From contig NZ_RBZW01000016.1 in the NCBI RefSeq assembly GCF_006543045.1, forward strand, positions 62,001-126,000: DNA of 64,000 bases, written 5' to 3'. Both the position numbers and the translations under genes were made by a program. Below are positions 44,949 through 54,627 of this stretch, piece after piece (position 1 is the stretch's first letter; each line of letters starts with the position of its first letter). Under the pieces are notes generated by a model. It was not told the origin of the DNA. It made no database searches and was given only the letters and a program-made list of their open reading frames with translations. Origin of the DNA: Salinadaptatus halalkaliphilus (GTDB lineage: Archaea; Halobacteriota; Halobacteria; Halobacteriales; Natrialbaceae).

Positions 44949-46022
44949 ATGTCGGACGAACAAGCCTCGAGTATGGGACTCGAGGGGCGATTCGACGAGC
45001 AAGCGGGCATCGTCCGCGTCGGTGGCGACGCTCGCCAGCGGTACTACGACTCGCGGGGCTATGGCTACCCACTCGAGGGTAACGAGATCGCGCTGGCGCC
45101 GGTCGAGGCGGCCCATCTGCTCTTTCGGGACGACCTCGAGGCGGTCGTCGACGAGTCGGGCGACCGATTGTCGTTTCGGGCGTTCGCCAGCCGCGAGCCC
45201 GGTGGCGACTTCGGCGTTCGATTTCTGGTCTACGCCGACTTGCGCGAGCGCGGATTCTACCTTTCGCCGGCGGCCGAGCCGTGGGTCGACGATCCACCGG
45301 CGACCGACTTCGCCGTCTTCCCGCGCGGCAAAGGGCCACAGGACGGCGAGATCGCCTATCCGCTGAGTGTGATCGGCGAGCGAACCGATGTCCCCGCGAG
45401 CGACCTCGCCGACGGCGTCCTCGCGGTCGTCGACGAGGAAAGCGAGATCACTTACTTCGACATCAGTCCGCGAGAGCCCGAGGGATCGACGGACGCCCCG
45501 GTTCCCGAAGACTGCCCCGCTGACCTCCTCGCCGATCGGGTCGTCGTCTGGGAGCCCCCGCTCGAGCTCTACGAGGAGTCGTTCTACGGCCAGCCCCTCG
45601 AGGGGCGAGAGTACGACCGGCCGACGCTGCAGTGCTCGCTGCTCGAGGCGGCCTACCTGGCCGAACGCGGGGCGCTCGCGCTCGAGCCGGAGACGGTCCG
45701 CGAACGCGGACGCGAGGTCGAAGGTGAGCGGTTCGACCGACGCCTCGCCGTCTACACGACGCTTCGGGAGCGCGATATCGTTCCCAAGACGGGCTACAAG
45801 TTCGGCGCGGACTTTCGGACCTACGCCGATGTCGAGTCGGTCGACGAGCTGGGTCACTCCGAGTTGCTGATTCGGGTCCACCCCGCCGACGCCGCCTTCG
45901 AACCGCGGGATCTCGCTCTCGACGTGCGCCTCGCACACGGCGTCCGCAAGACGATGGTGTTCGCGCTCGTCGATGATTCGTCCCACATCGAGTGGTGGTC
46001 GATCGAGCGCCTAACGCCGTAA
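44949..46022 (+). CDS. endA: tRNA-splicing endonuclease
   Basis: 357 residues from the ATG at 44949; the longer reading to 44721 is rejected. Two tandem EndA-like halves, the form found in haloarchaea. The catalytic triad is in the second half: tyrosine near KTGYKFGADFRTY, histidine in IRVHPAD, and lysine in GVRKTMVFAL. The first half has a related fold without the triad. It cuts introns at bulge-helix-bulge motifs. Confidence 0.93.
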   Translation: MSDEQASSMGLEGRFDEQAGIVRVGGDARQRYYDSRGYGYPLEGNEIALAPVEAAHLLFRDDLEAVVDESGDRLSFRAFASREPGGDFGVRFLVYADLRERGFYLSPAAEPWVDDPPATDFAVFPRGKGPQDGEIAYPLSVIGERTDVPASDLADGVLAVVDEESEITYFDISPREPEGSTDAPVPEDCPADLLADRVVVWEPPLELYEESFYGQPLEGREYDRPTLQCSLLEAAYLAERGALALEPETVRERGREVEGERFDRRLAVYTTLRERDIVPKTGYKFGADFRTYADVESVDELGHSELLIRVHPADAAFEPRDLALDVRLAHGVRKTMVFALVDDSSHIEWWSIERLTP

Positions 46023-46100
46023 GCTGCTCGCACGCGCTATGATCGCCGCCAACGGTGCTGGTCGGAAACGTAAAAACCCCAACAGCCGATAGCTCCCCAT

Positions 46101-47255
46101 ATGCAACTCGAGGTGATCGGTGTCGGCGCCGCGGGATGTCGGATCGCCGATGCGATTCACGCGGGCGATCCGGCCGAGCGGTCGGTCGTCGGGACGGCGT
46201 TCGCGTTCGATGTCGACGGCGAGGACGTGACCGCCCTGCAGTCGATCCCGGTCGCACGCCGATTTCGGTACGGGGAGACGATCGAGAACGGACTCAACGG
46301 CAACCTCCAGCGCGGGTTCACCGTCGGCGAGGAGCACGTCGACGAACTCAGTCGTCACCTCGACGACGGCCAGCCCTCGATCGCGGACGCTTTCGTCGTC
46401 GCTGTCGGCCTCGGCGGGGCGACCGGCGGCGGGACGGTCCCCGCGCTCGTCGAGAATCTGCAACGACTGTACGACAAGCCGGTCTACGTCCTCGCGACGC
46501 TGCCCGCGACGAGCGAACTCGAGCCGTCGAGCGACGATCGGTCCGGGTCGGGGTCCGACGCCGAGACGCGGCCGATGGCCGAGGAAAACGCTGTTCGCAC
46601 GCTCGAGCGCCTCGAAGGGAGCGCGGATGCCGTCATCGCGTTCGACAACGAGGAGTGGCTCCGAAGTTCGGAGACAGTACTCGAGGCGCGCGATCGCCTC
46701 AACCGGGAGCTGGCCGACCGAGTGCTGGCGTTTTTCACGGCGACCGCGAGCGGGACGGACGAACCGAGCGGTGCGGAGACGATCATCGACGCGAACGACG
46801 TCGCGCGCATTCTCGGCGACGAGACGGGGATCGCGACGATCGGCTACGGCAAACAGCAGGTCGAGACCGACGACGGCGGCTCCCGATTCGGGCTGGGGCT
46901 CTTTTCGGCGGAGACGAGCGTCGACACGACGACGGCGATCAGCGCCATCGAGACGACGATCCAGAAAGGGCTGCGGGGCAAGCTTACCCTCGAGTGCGAT
47001 CGCGGCGATGCCGATCGAGCACTGCTGGTCGTCGGTGGCCCGCCGGCGTGGCTCAACCGCCAGGCGATCGCCGACGGCCGCTCGACGCTCGAGTCGGCGA
47101 CCGGCTCGGCCGAGATTCTAAGCGGTGACGCCCCGCGTCCCGACAGCGACCAGGTCTTTGCGGTCGTCTTGCTCGCCGGCGTCGAGCCCGCGGGCCGACT
47201 CGCGGCCCTTCGCTCGAGGACGAAGCCGCTCGATCGGCGTCGGGCGGGCGAGTGA
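46101..47255 (+). CDS. Divergent FtsZ/CetZ-family tubulin-like GTPase
   Basis: 384 residues. A Rossmann-like start LEVIGVGAAGCRIADAI, then the tubulin signature loop GLGGATGGGTVPAL (about 100-113) that binds GTP phosphates, and KPVYVLATLPAT. The middle (about 135-150) is disordered-like and the C-terminal half is diverged from cell-division FtsZ, so I place it with noncanonical FtsZ3/CetZ-type proteins, some of which control cell shape. The stop TGA is the first codon of palindromic element C. Confidence 0.78.
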   Translation: MQLEVIGVGAAGCRIADAIHAGDPAERSVVGTAFAFDVDGEDVTALQSIPVARRFRYGETIENGLNGNLQRGFTVGEEHVDELSRHLDDGQPSIADAFVVAVGLGGATGGGTVPALVENLQRLYDKPVYVLATLPATSELEPSSDDRSGSGSDAETRPMAEENAVRTLERLEGSADAVIAFDNEEWLRSSETVLEARDRLNRELADRVLAFFTATASGTDEPSGAETIIDANDVARILGDETGIATIGYGKQQVETDDGGSRFGLGLFSAETSVDTTTAISAIETTIQKGLRGKLTLECDRGDADRALLVVGGPPAWLNRQAIADGRSTLESATGSAEILSGDAPRPDSDQVFAVVLLAGVEPAGRLAALRSRTKPLDRRRAGE

Positions 47256-47337
47256 TACGGTTTACTGTAACGATTTACCGGTGCACCCGCCGCCCGGGTC
47301 GCGGGTGCGCTGGAACCGACGTAAGCAGTCCGTACGA
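47253..47337 (+). repeat. Dispersed palindromic element, copy C (contains tubulin-like gene stop codon)
   Basis: 85 bp. Starts TGATACGGTTTACTGTAACG, whose TGA ends the GTPase gene. Centre GGTGCACCCGC and GCGGGTGCGC pair around CGCCCGGGTC. Far arm CGACGTAAGCAGTCCGTACG is less conserved. Confidence 0.85.
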
Positions 47338-47409
47338 ATCCGTCTCGGACAGTATTTTTATTGGTTCTGCCGGAGTGCGTGACGGTAGGACGATTGCTCC
47401 GGTGTGTAC

Positions 47410-49989
47410 ATGGAGGGGACTGACGAGGGTGCGGTGACGTCCGGGCCGGACCGGCCGGACTGGGGACAGCTCGGTCTGGTCGCGCTCGCGCTCCTGATTT
47501 TGGCGCTGGCAGCGGTTGCGATCCCGGCTCTCGGCGGCGTTTCCCTCGGTGGACCGTCACAGGCGGGCCCGGATGCCGGGAGCGAGTCCGGATTCACCGA
47601 CCTCGAGACGGCGCCGGATGGCGCGGACGCCGATGGCGCCTCGAGCGGCGAGGCCGCAGACGGTACGAACGGCGCCGGCGACGACACCGTGGCGGGCGAC
47701 CCGGAGGCTGGAGACGGTGCGGTGGCCGACGGTGATCTGGACGACGCCGACACGCCCGGGGACGCCGACGGCGCCGACGGATCGGCTATCGGCGACGGCA
47801 CCGAGGGAGACGCCCTCGAAGTCGGCGACGATCCCGGCGGAGCGGACGCGGAGGATGCCGATGCGTCCGACGGCGGTAGTCCCGATGGGGCCGACCAACC
47901 GGGAGACGGTGACGAGTTCGACGATGGAGAGCTGGCCGGCAGTAGCGGCGAACCCGGCGACGGCGACGAAATCGGTGAGGGCGGTGGGTTCGGCGGTGGT
48001 GAGCCAGCGGACGGCGACGGGGCCGGTGACGGCGACGTGCCAGGAGATGGTGAATCCGGTGACGGTGACGAACTCGGAACGGGTGCTGGTGACGGTGGCG
48101 ACCCCGGAGATATCGACGACGGTGCGTCCGGAGACGACACTGAACCGGGTGGTGGCGATGCCGACGATGACCTCGTCGACCTCACGGACGACGTGGACGG
48201 GGACGCTACCGACGGTAGCGACGACGGCGACCTCGGAGACGGTGCCGACGGTGGTGCGGACGAGAACGGCGACGAGCCCGGGGGCGATGCCGCCGACGGA
48301 ACCGACGGGGAAAACGGGCCGGACGATGGCGACGAAGGCGGCGAAACGGGGGCTGCCTACGATATTTCGTTCGAGGACTCGCCGAGTCCCGGCAGCGAGG
48401 CGACGGCCACGATCACCGAAGACGGCGACCCGCTCGAGGGCGCGACGGTCTTTTTCGACGGCGAGCCCGTCGGAACGACCGACGGTGACGGTCGGGTAAC
48501 GGGGACGGTTCCGTTCACGACTGAACTCGAGGTCCAGATCGATCCGTCGGGAGCGACCCAGGCCTCGGTCGTCCGCGGTGGCGGGGGTGTACCGGGTGGC
48601 ACGGGCACACCGGGCGGGAGCGGAGCGAGGCAGTTTTCGGGTGGAAGCGTCGGCGCGATCCAGCAGTGGGACAACGAGACGCGAACGACCATCCAGTTGG
48701 ACGCCGAGACGACCCTCGAGGTCGACGGCGAGTTCGTCGCCGGCAGCGAGCGGACGGTGACCGCGACGGTCGACGGAAATCCGATCCCCGACGGGATGGT
48801 GCTGGTCGACGGCGAGGAGTATGGGACGACCGACATCGACGGCACGGCGACGATCGAAGTGCCCGAGGACCGCGAGAACGCGACGGTCGCGGTCGAGCGC
48901 GACGAGATTCGCGCCGAGCGGACGTTCGACGTTCGGCACTTCTCGGTCGCGGTCAGCGATCGGCTCCCCGTCCCCGGGCGGACCGTCGACGCCGCGGTCA
49001 CCGACGGCGATGGGCCGGTCGCAAACGCCACGGTTTCGCTCGAGGGCGAGCCAGTCGCCGAGACGGGTGCGGACGGAACGGTTGCCGTCCAGTTGCCGGT
49101 CGCGAGCGAGGCGACGATCGCGGCCCAGTACGACGGGGCGACGACCGAGACGACCGTCGACGGGCTCTATCGCAACGCCGCGATCCTAGGAGCAGCTGTC
49201 GTCGGCGTGCTCGCGCTCGTCGCCGCGACACTCGTCCGCCGGTACGGGGCGTCGGCGTCTGCGGCCCGCTCGCTGCCGACGAGGCTCTACCGGCGGGCTC
49301 GAGAACTCCTCCATGCGCTCGGTCGGTTCGCGGTCGACGCCGTCGTCCGACTCGCCGGCGCACTCGAGCGACTCGGGCGCTGGCTCGCCGCCCGAATTCG
49401 GGGCGGTTGGCGAGCGCTCCGTCGGGCCGGGCGTTGGCTGTACGCACTGCCGGGCGAACTCGCCGCCGAGGGTCTCGATGCACTCGCGGCGATCCATCCC
49501 GCACGACTCTACGCCGCCATCGTCGGCGTAGTCCGATCGCTGATTCGTTCGTCGCGATCCGGACCCGAATCGATGGTTTCGTCCGGAAGCGGCGGGAGCG
49601 CGAGCGATGATCGCGCTGGTCGGGATGGCGACCAGGTCGGCACCCTCCGAGAGCTCTGGCAGGAATTTCTGGCCCTGGTTCGACCGCCTCGGCTCCGTAC
49701 GAAAACGCCCGGCGAAATCGGACGCTACGCGATCGAGAAGGGGTTTCCCGAGCCGCCGGTTCGAACCGTTGTCGATACGTTCAGGGACACCGAGTACGGT
49801 CGCTCGAGTCCCTCCGAAGACCGACTCGAGGAGGTGCAGACGGCCGTTCGATCGGTCGATGGCGCCCGAACCGACAGCGGTGACGAGACGGCAACCGACG
49901 GCGATGACGATACCCGAACCGACAGCGGCGACGATACCGGCACCGACGGCGTCGACAGTTCCCGACCGGCAGGAGGTGAGTCGACGTGA
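47410..49989 (+). CDS. Large membrane protein with Asp/Gly-rich region and DUF4129-like tail
   Basis: 859 residues from the ATG at 47410, after TATTTTTA at about 47350. Membrane helix (about 18-45), a 260-residue Asp/Gly/Glu low-complexity spacer (about 55-315), two or three beta-rich Ig/carboxypeptidase-regulatory-like repeats (about 315-580, with DGRVTG, DGTATIE and DGTVAVQL turns), a second helix (about 590-612), and a C-terminal cytoplasmic helical part with GRYAIEKGFPEPPVRTVVDTFRDTEYG, the DUF4129 pattern. First of four overlapping genes. Likely a cell-surface sensor or assembly factor with the MoxR/DUF58 pair; no enzymatic motif seen. Confidence 0.8.
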   Translation: MEGTDEGAVTSGPDRPDWGQLGLVALALLILALAAVAIPALGGVSLGGPSQAGPDAGSESGFTDLETAPDGADADGASSGEAADGTNGAGDDTVAGDPEAGDGAVADGDLDDADTPGDADGADGSAIGDGTEGDALEVGDDPGGADAEDADASDGGSPDGADQPGDGDEFDDGELAGSSGEPGDGDEIGEGGGFGGGEPADGDGAGDGDVPGDGESGDGDELGTGAGDGGDPGDIDDGASGDDTEPGGGDADDDLVDLTDDVDGDATDGSDDGDLGDGADGGADENGDEPGGDAADGTDGENGPDDGDEGGETGAAYDISFEDSPSPGSEATATITEDGDPLEGATVFFDGEPVGTTDGDGRVTGTVPFTTELEVQIDPSGATQASVVRGGGGVPGGTGTPGGSGARQFSGGSVGAIQQWDNETRTTIQLDAETTLEVDGEFVAGSERTVTATVDGNPIPDGMVLVDGEEYGTTDIDGTATIEVPEDRENATVAVERDEIRAERTFDVRHFSVAVSDRLPVPGRTVDAAVTDGDGPVANATVSLEGEPVAETGADGTVAVQLPVASEATIAAQYDGATTETTVDGLYRNAAILGAAVVGVLALVAATLVRRYGASASAARSLPTRLYRRARELLHALGRFAVDAVVRLAGALERLGRWLAARIRGGWRALRRAGRWLYALPGELAAEGLDALAAIHPARLYAAIVGVVRSLIRSSRSGPESMVSSGSGGSASDDRAGRDGDQVGTLRELWQEFLALVRPPRLRTKTPGEIGRYAIEKGFPEPPVRTVVDTFRDTEYGRSSPSEDRLEEVQTAVRSVDGARTDSGDETATDGDDDTRTDSGDDTGTDGVDSSRPAGGEST

Positions 49990-50813
49990 GCCGGTCGGTA
50001 ACTGACGCGGTACTGGTACTCGTCGCGGTGGGTACGCTCGCGCTCGGTGGCCTTCTCGCCACGGCACCGACGATGCTCCCGCCGACCGTCCTCGAGACGG
50101 TCGAGGGTATCGAGAGCGCCGTCGACACCGATCGAGCGTTGCTGGCGATCGGCCTCGTCGTCGCCCTGTTTGCGGTGTGGCGTGCCTACTTCTCGGGCGC
50201 AGACGACGTTCATGATCCGGGCATCGAAGGAGAAGCGACGGCTCGAGAGTCGAACGTCGGGGGTGCGAAGACGCCCCGAGACGCGATCGAAAGCGAGCAA
50301 CCGCGGGATCCGACCGCCGGAACAGCGCTCGAGGAGCCGGCGACGGCCGGCAGTGACACCGTCGCGATCGTCGGCCAGCGGACGACCGATCGGATCGAGG
50401 GGACGATCGCGTCGCTGCAACGCGGCGACGAAGCGGACACCAACGCCGTTCGTGAGGAGCTGCGAGCGACCCTGCGAACCGTCGAAACTGCTCGCGGCCG
50501 CTCGAGGCAGGCCGCCGCCGACCGGGTTCGACGGGGCGCGTGGACCGACGATCGGGTCGCCGCCGTCTTCCTTGGCGACGACGCCGCGGGCACCCTCTCG
50601 ATCTGGCACCGACTCCGTCGGTGGCTGTTCCCCGGCCGGACGTTCGATCGACGACTCGAGCGAACCCTCGCGGAACTCGAGGCGTACGCGGCGACTCCGG
50701 CGAACGGCGCTGTCACCCGAACGGGCGGTCATGGCGACGAGTCCGACGGGACGAGACCCGAGGGCGACGCCGTCGCGAACGCGGTCGATCCGACGGAGGT
50801 CGATCATGCGTAG
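49986..50813 (+). CDS. Membrane protein of the MoxR/DUF58 cluster (DUF7269-like)
   Basis: 275 residues beginning at a GTG that overlaps the preceding stop by four bases (GTGA). Two hydrophobic segments (about 8-30 and 45-62), then a soluble region with regularly spaced arginine and glutamate. I recall this as haloarchaeal DUF7269 from memory. Ends eight bases inside the next gene. Likely part of the same membrane complex. Confidence 0.75.
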   Translation: MSRSVTDAVLVLVAVGTLALGGLLATAPTMLPPTVLETVEGIESAVDTDRALLAIGLVVALFAVWRAYFSGADDVHDPGIEGEATARESNVGGAKTPRDAIESEQPRDPTAGTALEEPATAGSDTVAIVGQRTTDRIEGTIASLQRGDEADTNAVREELRATLRTVETARGRSRQAAADRVRRGAWTDDRVAAVFLGDDAAGTLSIWHRLRRWLFPGRTFDRRLERTLAELEAYAATPANGAVTRTGGHGDESDGTRPEGDAVANAVDPTEVDHA

Positions 50814-52170
50814 GGTCTCCCGGTGGCACTCCGGCGTCGTCGCCACCATCGTGCTGACGACCGCCGGATTGCTGGTCGGGTCGCGAGCGCTGTTGCTGGC
50901 GGCGATCGTCCCCATTACCTATCTGGGCTACGGTGCGCTGTCGTCGATTCCCGACCCCACAGACGCGCTGTCGGTCGAACGCGAGTGTTCGCCACGCCGA
51001 CCCCTTCCCGGCGAGCGCGTCGCTGTCACGCTCACGGTTCGAAACGAGGGTCGGCGAACGCTGCCGGACGTCAGAATCGTCGACGGCGTCCCCGACGAAC
51101 TCGAGGTCGTCGAGGGCTCCCCACGCGCCGGTGCGACGTTGCGGGCCGGCCAGGAGACGACGCTCTCGTATACGCTCCAGCCCCGACGCGGGTCCTACGC
51201 CTTCGGCGACACCCGGGTCCGCGTTCGCAGCCTGAGCGCGACGGCTGTCGCGACGGCGGCGTGTCCGGTTACGGGCGACGACGACCTCGAGTGTCGCGTG
51301 CCGGTAGACGGGCTCCCGGTCGAGCGCGACACGATCGCGGTCGCCGGCGCGGTCGCGACCGACAGCGGCGGGCCGGGCAACGAGTTTCACTCGACGCGGG
51401 ACTACCAGCGGGGCGATCCCCTCAACCGCGTCGACTGGCGACGGTACGCCCGCACCGGCGAACTCGGGACCGTCCTCTATCGCGAGCAGGAGGCGGCCAC
51501 CGTCGTCGTCATCGTGGACGGTCGCCAGTCCGCCCGCGTCGCCGCCGCGCCGGGTCATCCCGACGGCATCACGCTCGCGGCATACGCGGGCGTCGTCACG
51601 GCCAGCGCGCTGATCGACGCCGGCCACACCGTCGGCGTCGTCGGCCTCGGCGTTCGCGGCGACGTTCCCGGCGTCTACACGGGCCCGCCAGCCTACGTCG
51701 AGCCCGGCCGCGGCGTCGACGTCGGCGGCCGTATCGCCCGCGTCTGCGATGCGGTCGCCGCTCGAGCGACCGCTGCCGATGGGGTCGCTTCGAGCCAGCC
51801 CAAATCCGATTGTGCAACCGGCCGCTCTCGCCAGTCCGACGAGGGCGCGACGGCTCGAGCCGACGGTCACGGGACCGCCGATCACCTCGAGACGTTGCTT
51901 CCCGAGCGCGCACAGCTCGTGGTCTGTACGCCCGCAGTCGACGACGAAATCGTCGATCTGGCGATCGCGCTGCGGCGACGCGGGTATACGCTGTCGACGA
52001 TCTCGCCGAACGTCACCGGCCGGGACGATGCCGGCGCGCGCCTCGCCGCGATACGCCGTCAGTCACGCCTCGAGCGGCTGGGACGGCTCGACGTCCCCGT
52101 AAGCGACTGGGAGCCCGACACCCCGCTTGCGAGCGCGCTGGGTCGTGGCTTCGGCGAGGTGATTCGCTGA
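50806..52170 (+). CDS. DUF58 domain protein
   Basis: 454 residues. Two N-terminal helices (about 10-45), an Ig-like region with RVAVTLTVRNEGRRTLPDV, and the DUF58 core: GNEFHSTRDYQRGDPLNRVDWRRYARTGEL followed by a von-Willebrand-A-like strand VVIVDGRQSAR. DUF58 proteins pair with MoxR ATPases. Overlaps both neighbours by a few bases. Confidence 0.93.
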   Translation: MRRVSRWHSGVVATIVLTTAGLLVGSRALLLAAIVPITYLGYGALSSIPDPTDALSVERECSPRRPLPGERVAVTLTVRNEGRRTLPDVRIVDGVPDELEVVEGSPRAGATLRAGQETTLSYTLQPRRGSYAFGDTRVRVRSLSATAVATAACPVTGDDDLECRVPVDGLPVERDTIAVAGAVATDSGGPGNEFHSTRDYQRGDPLNRVDWRRYARTGELGTVLYREQEAATVVVIVDGRQSARVAAAPGHPDGITLAAYAGVVTASALIDAGHTVGVVGLGVRGDVPGVYTGPPAYVEPGRGVDVGGRIARVCDAVAARATAADGVASSQPKSDCATGRSRQSDEGATARADGHGTADHLETLLPERAQLVVCTPAVDDEIVDLAIALRRRGYTLSTISPNVTGRDDAGARLAAIRRQSRLERLGRLDVPVSDWEPDTPLASALGRGFGEVIR

Positions 52171-54554
52171 TGGCGACCGAACGGGGGTCGGCCTCGAGCA
52201 CCCAGACCGAGTCGGGGCCGTCCTCGAGCGGGGCCGCCGAACCACGCCAGCCCTCGAGCGAGCCCCGAGATCGGGCAGGGTCGACGCGGAATCGGAACCA
52301 GGTGGCTGCGGAGACGATCAGTGCGCCCGGCACCGCAGTCGGCTCGATCCTCGCGACGGTCGTGGGCGTTCTCGTGCTCGCTGTCGGCGTCGATGTGCTC
52401 GTGCCGGCCATCCTCGCCGTGGCGACCGGCTGTCTGTTGACGGCGACTGTCACGGCGGCGAAACGGCGTACTCCGGGCGGGCGGGCGATTGCCAGCGCCC
52501 TCGCGGTGTTGGCCGCGATCGGACTGGTCGCGGCGATCGGCGTGGCGGCCGTCGCCGCCGGCGGCGCGACGGCCGTTGGCGCCCGAATCGGTCTCGTTTT
52601 CGCGCTCGCGCTCGCGGCCTTCGGCGCGACGGCGACCGTTACCGGGGCGATCGGCGACGGTGCCGTGCGCTCGGCGATTCCCGTGGCCGTCCTGACGACG
52701 ATCCCGATCGCAGCGACCGCCGCCTTCTATACGGACCCCGTCCGCTCGCGGCTGCTCGAGGGCGCACTCGGTGGAGCGACCAGCAGGGGCGCACTCGTCC
52801 TCGAGCGACTGCTCGAGCCCGTGGATGCCGCCGCCGGCGTGGCGAGTTTCGTCGCGTTGGTCGTCGGCTGTTGTTGGCTCGCGTCGGTCGTCGTCACTCG
52901 GCTCCCGATCCCCGAGTTGCTCCCGCGGGACCGACGCGAGACGGCGCGGCGCAGGATCGAGGCCGTCGCCGCGCAGGCGAGGATCAGTGGCGTCGTCCTG
53001 TTGTTGGCGGGTGGCGTCGCGTTCGTCCTCGCCGCGGCCGAAGACGCCGTCGGCGTGCCCTATCTCGACGATATCTCTCCCCAACTCGAGGCCGCGATGC
53101 TCGCGGTGACGTCGGCGGGGTGGCTTCGCGCGCTCATCTTGGCGTGTATCGTGACGTTGCTCGTCCTGTTCGTGCTGTCGAACGTTCCGGTGCTCGGCCG
53201 GCTTCGACACAGCGCCCTGGCCACGTGGGGACCGGTCTTCGCGGGTGGAACGCTCGCCTCGGCGCTCGTGATCGTCGCCTACCCGCCGTTATTCGAGCAG
53301 TTCGTCCGTCCCGAACTCGAGGGGGCGCTGACCGACGGCGAGTTGTTTTCCCTCCCAGGTACCGGTGCGGCGTTGCCGCCACACCAACTGCTCGCGACGC
53401 TCGAGCCGCCGGGCGGGATCGCAGTCGCAGCCGCCGCGACGACGGCCGTCGTGGGGACGATCGTCTCGGTGTTACTGATCGTCTCGCTACTCGGGGCGAT
53501 TCACCTCTTGCCGCGGCGGGCGACGCCGGGTGCGCTCGGGGCCAGCGCGCTCGTCGGCGCGAGTATCCTCGCAGCGGTGGCGGGGGCCGGCCCGCTGATC
53601 GTCTGTCTGGCCGTCGTCTGTGCGATCGTCGTCTGGGACGGCGCCCTCTACGGCGTTTCGATCACCGAAGAAATAGGTCGAGAAACGTCGGTTCGACTGC
53701 CCGCAGTCGCACACACGACCGGCACGGCTGTCGTGGGTCTCTGCGGCGTCGCGCTCGCGTTCGGACTCGCCGCGGCGCTCGAGTCGATCGCCGTCCAGAC
53801 GGGCATCACGATCGTCCTCAGTCTCGTCGTGGCGCTGGTCGTCGTCATCGTCGTACTCAAGCGACGAGCGACCAGGACGCGGACCGACGGGCTATCACGC
53901 GGGGGAGACGGGATCGAGAGCGGTGACGATCCGACGCCGAACCGGGAGACGAACACGGCCGCGGAGGGCGACGATGTGGCGTCGACCCGAACGGATCGCA
54001 CCGAACCGGCGGAAACGCCCCGGACGGAGACGACGGCATTGTTCGTCTTTTTGAAGGGTGTTCCCTACGGTATCGTCACGACGCTCGTCGGAATCGCGCT
54101 GGTAACGATCTTTCTCCTGTTCGTCGAGGGACCGCCGAATCACCCGACGGCCGATATCGTCACCGCGGGGCTGGGGAGTTACGGACTGATCCATCTGTTC
54201 GTGTGGTTCGATGGACAGCTGGTGATCGGACATCTCTTACAGGGTGGGCTTTCGCCCTCGCTGCTTGCCGCCGTTCCTATTCCCGGCGCTGTGGTGGGTG
54301 CCGCCGGCTATCTGTACGCCACCGCCACCAGTCCCGAGCGACTGTTGGATCTCGTCCCGGTCGTTGCCGGGGTCGCCACCGGCTACGCTGGAGCGCTAAC
54401 GACGCTGGCGACGATCGGCTACACTGCTGGACTGGGAATACCGGGTAGCCACACGCTCACCGTGCTCTCGACCGCAGTTTCCGGATTCGCCGTTGCAATT
54501 CTGTTCGCGGGGAGCGGCGCCGACATCGCTCGTTGGTCGGCCGACCAACCGTAA
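52170..54554 (+). CDS. Large multi-spanning membrane protein (DUF7519-like)
   Basis: 794 residues from the ATG at 52170, sharing one base with the DUF58 stop (TGATG). A disordered Ser/Glu-rich start (1-45) is followed by about 14-16 hydrophobic helices, with a charged, low-complexity loop (about 570-640). No known transporter motif. I recall it as haloarchaeal DUF7519 from memory. Last gene of the plus-strand cluster, convergent with MoxR. Confidence 0.75.
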   Translation: MATERGSASSTQTESGPSSSGAAEPRQPSSEPRDRAGSTRNRNQVAAETISAPGTAVGSILATVVGVLVLAVGVDVLVPAILAVATGCLLTATVTAAKRRTPGGRAIASALAVLAAIGLVAAIGVAAVAAGGATAVGARIGLVFALALAAFGATATVTGAIGDGAVRSAIPVAVLTTIPIAATAAFYTDPVRSRLLEGALGGATSRGALVLERLLEPVDAAAGVASFVALVVGCCWLASVVVTRLPIPELLPRDRRETARRRIEAVAAQARISGVVLLLAGGVAFVLAAAEDAVGVPYLDDISPQLEAAMLAVTSAGWLRALILACIVTLLVLFVLSNVPVLGRLRHSALATWGPVFAGGTLASALVIVAYPPLFEQFVRPELEGALTDGELFSLPGTGAALPPHQLLATLEPPGGIAVAAAATTAVVGTIVSVLLIVSLLGAIHLLPRRATPGALGASALVGASILAAVAGAGPLIVCLAVVCAIVVWDGALYGVSITEEIGRETSVRLPAVAHTTGTAVVGLCGVALAFGLAAALESIAVQTGITIVLSLVVALVVVIVVLKRRATRTRTDGLSRGGDGIESGDDPTPNRETNTAAEGDDVASTRTDRTEPAETPRTETTALFVFLKGVPYGIVTTLVGIALVTIFLLFVEGPPNHPTADIVTAGLGSYGLIHLFVWFDGQLVIGHLLQGGLSPSLLAAVPIPGAVVGAAGYLYATATSPERLLDLVPVVAGVATGYAGALTTLATIGYTAGLGIPGSHTLTVLSTAVSGFAVAILFAGSGADIARWSADQP

Positions 54555-54627
54555 TTGTGGGTGTCGACGCTCGTCGTGTAATGGCGCTCGACTCGAGTGG
54601 CACGCAAGATCGCGTGACTCTGCGACG

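Noticed and set aside
44949-47255. endA and tubulin-like gene as one operon
   Set aside because: 78-bp gap with its own AT-rich promoter-like stretch before the second gene.
47557-48939. 460-codon minus-strand frame opposite the Asp/Gly-rich region
   Set aside because: Produced by the repetitive GAC/GGC codons; no start context or family.
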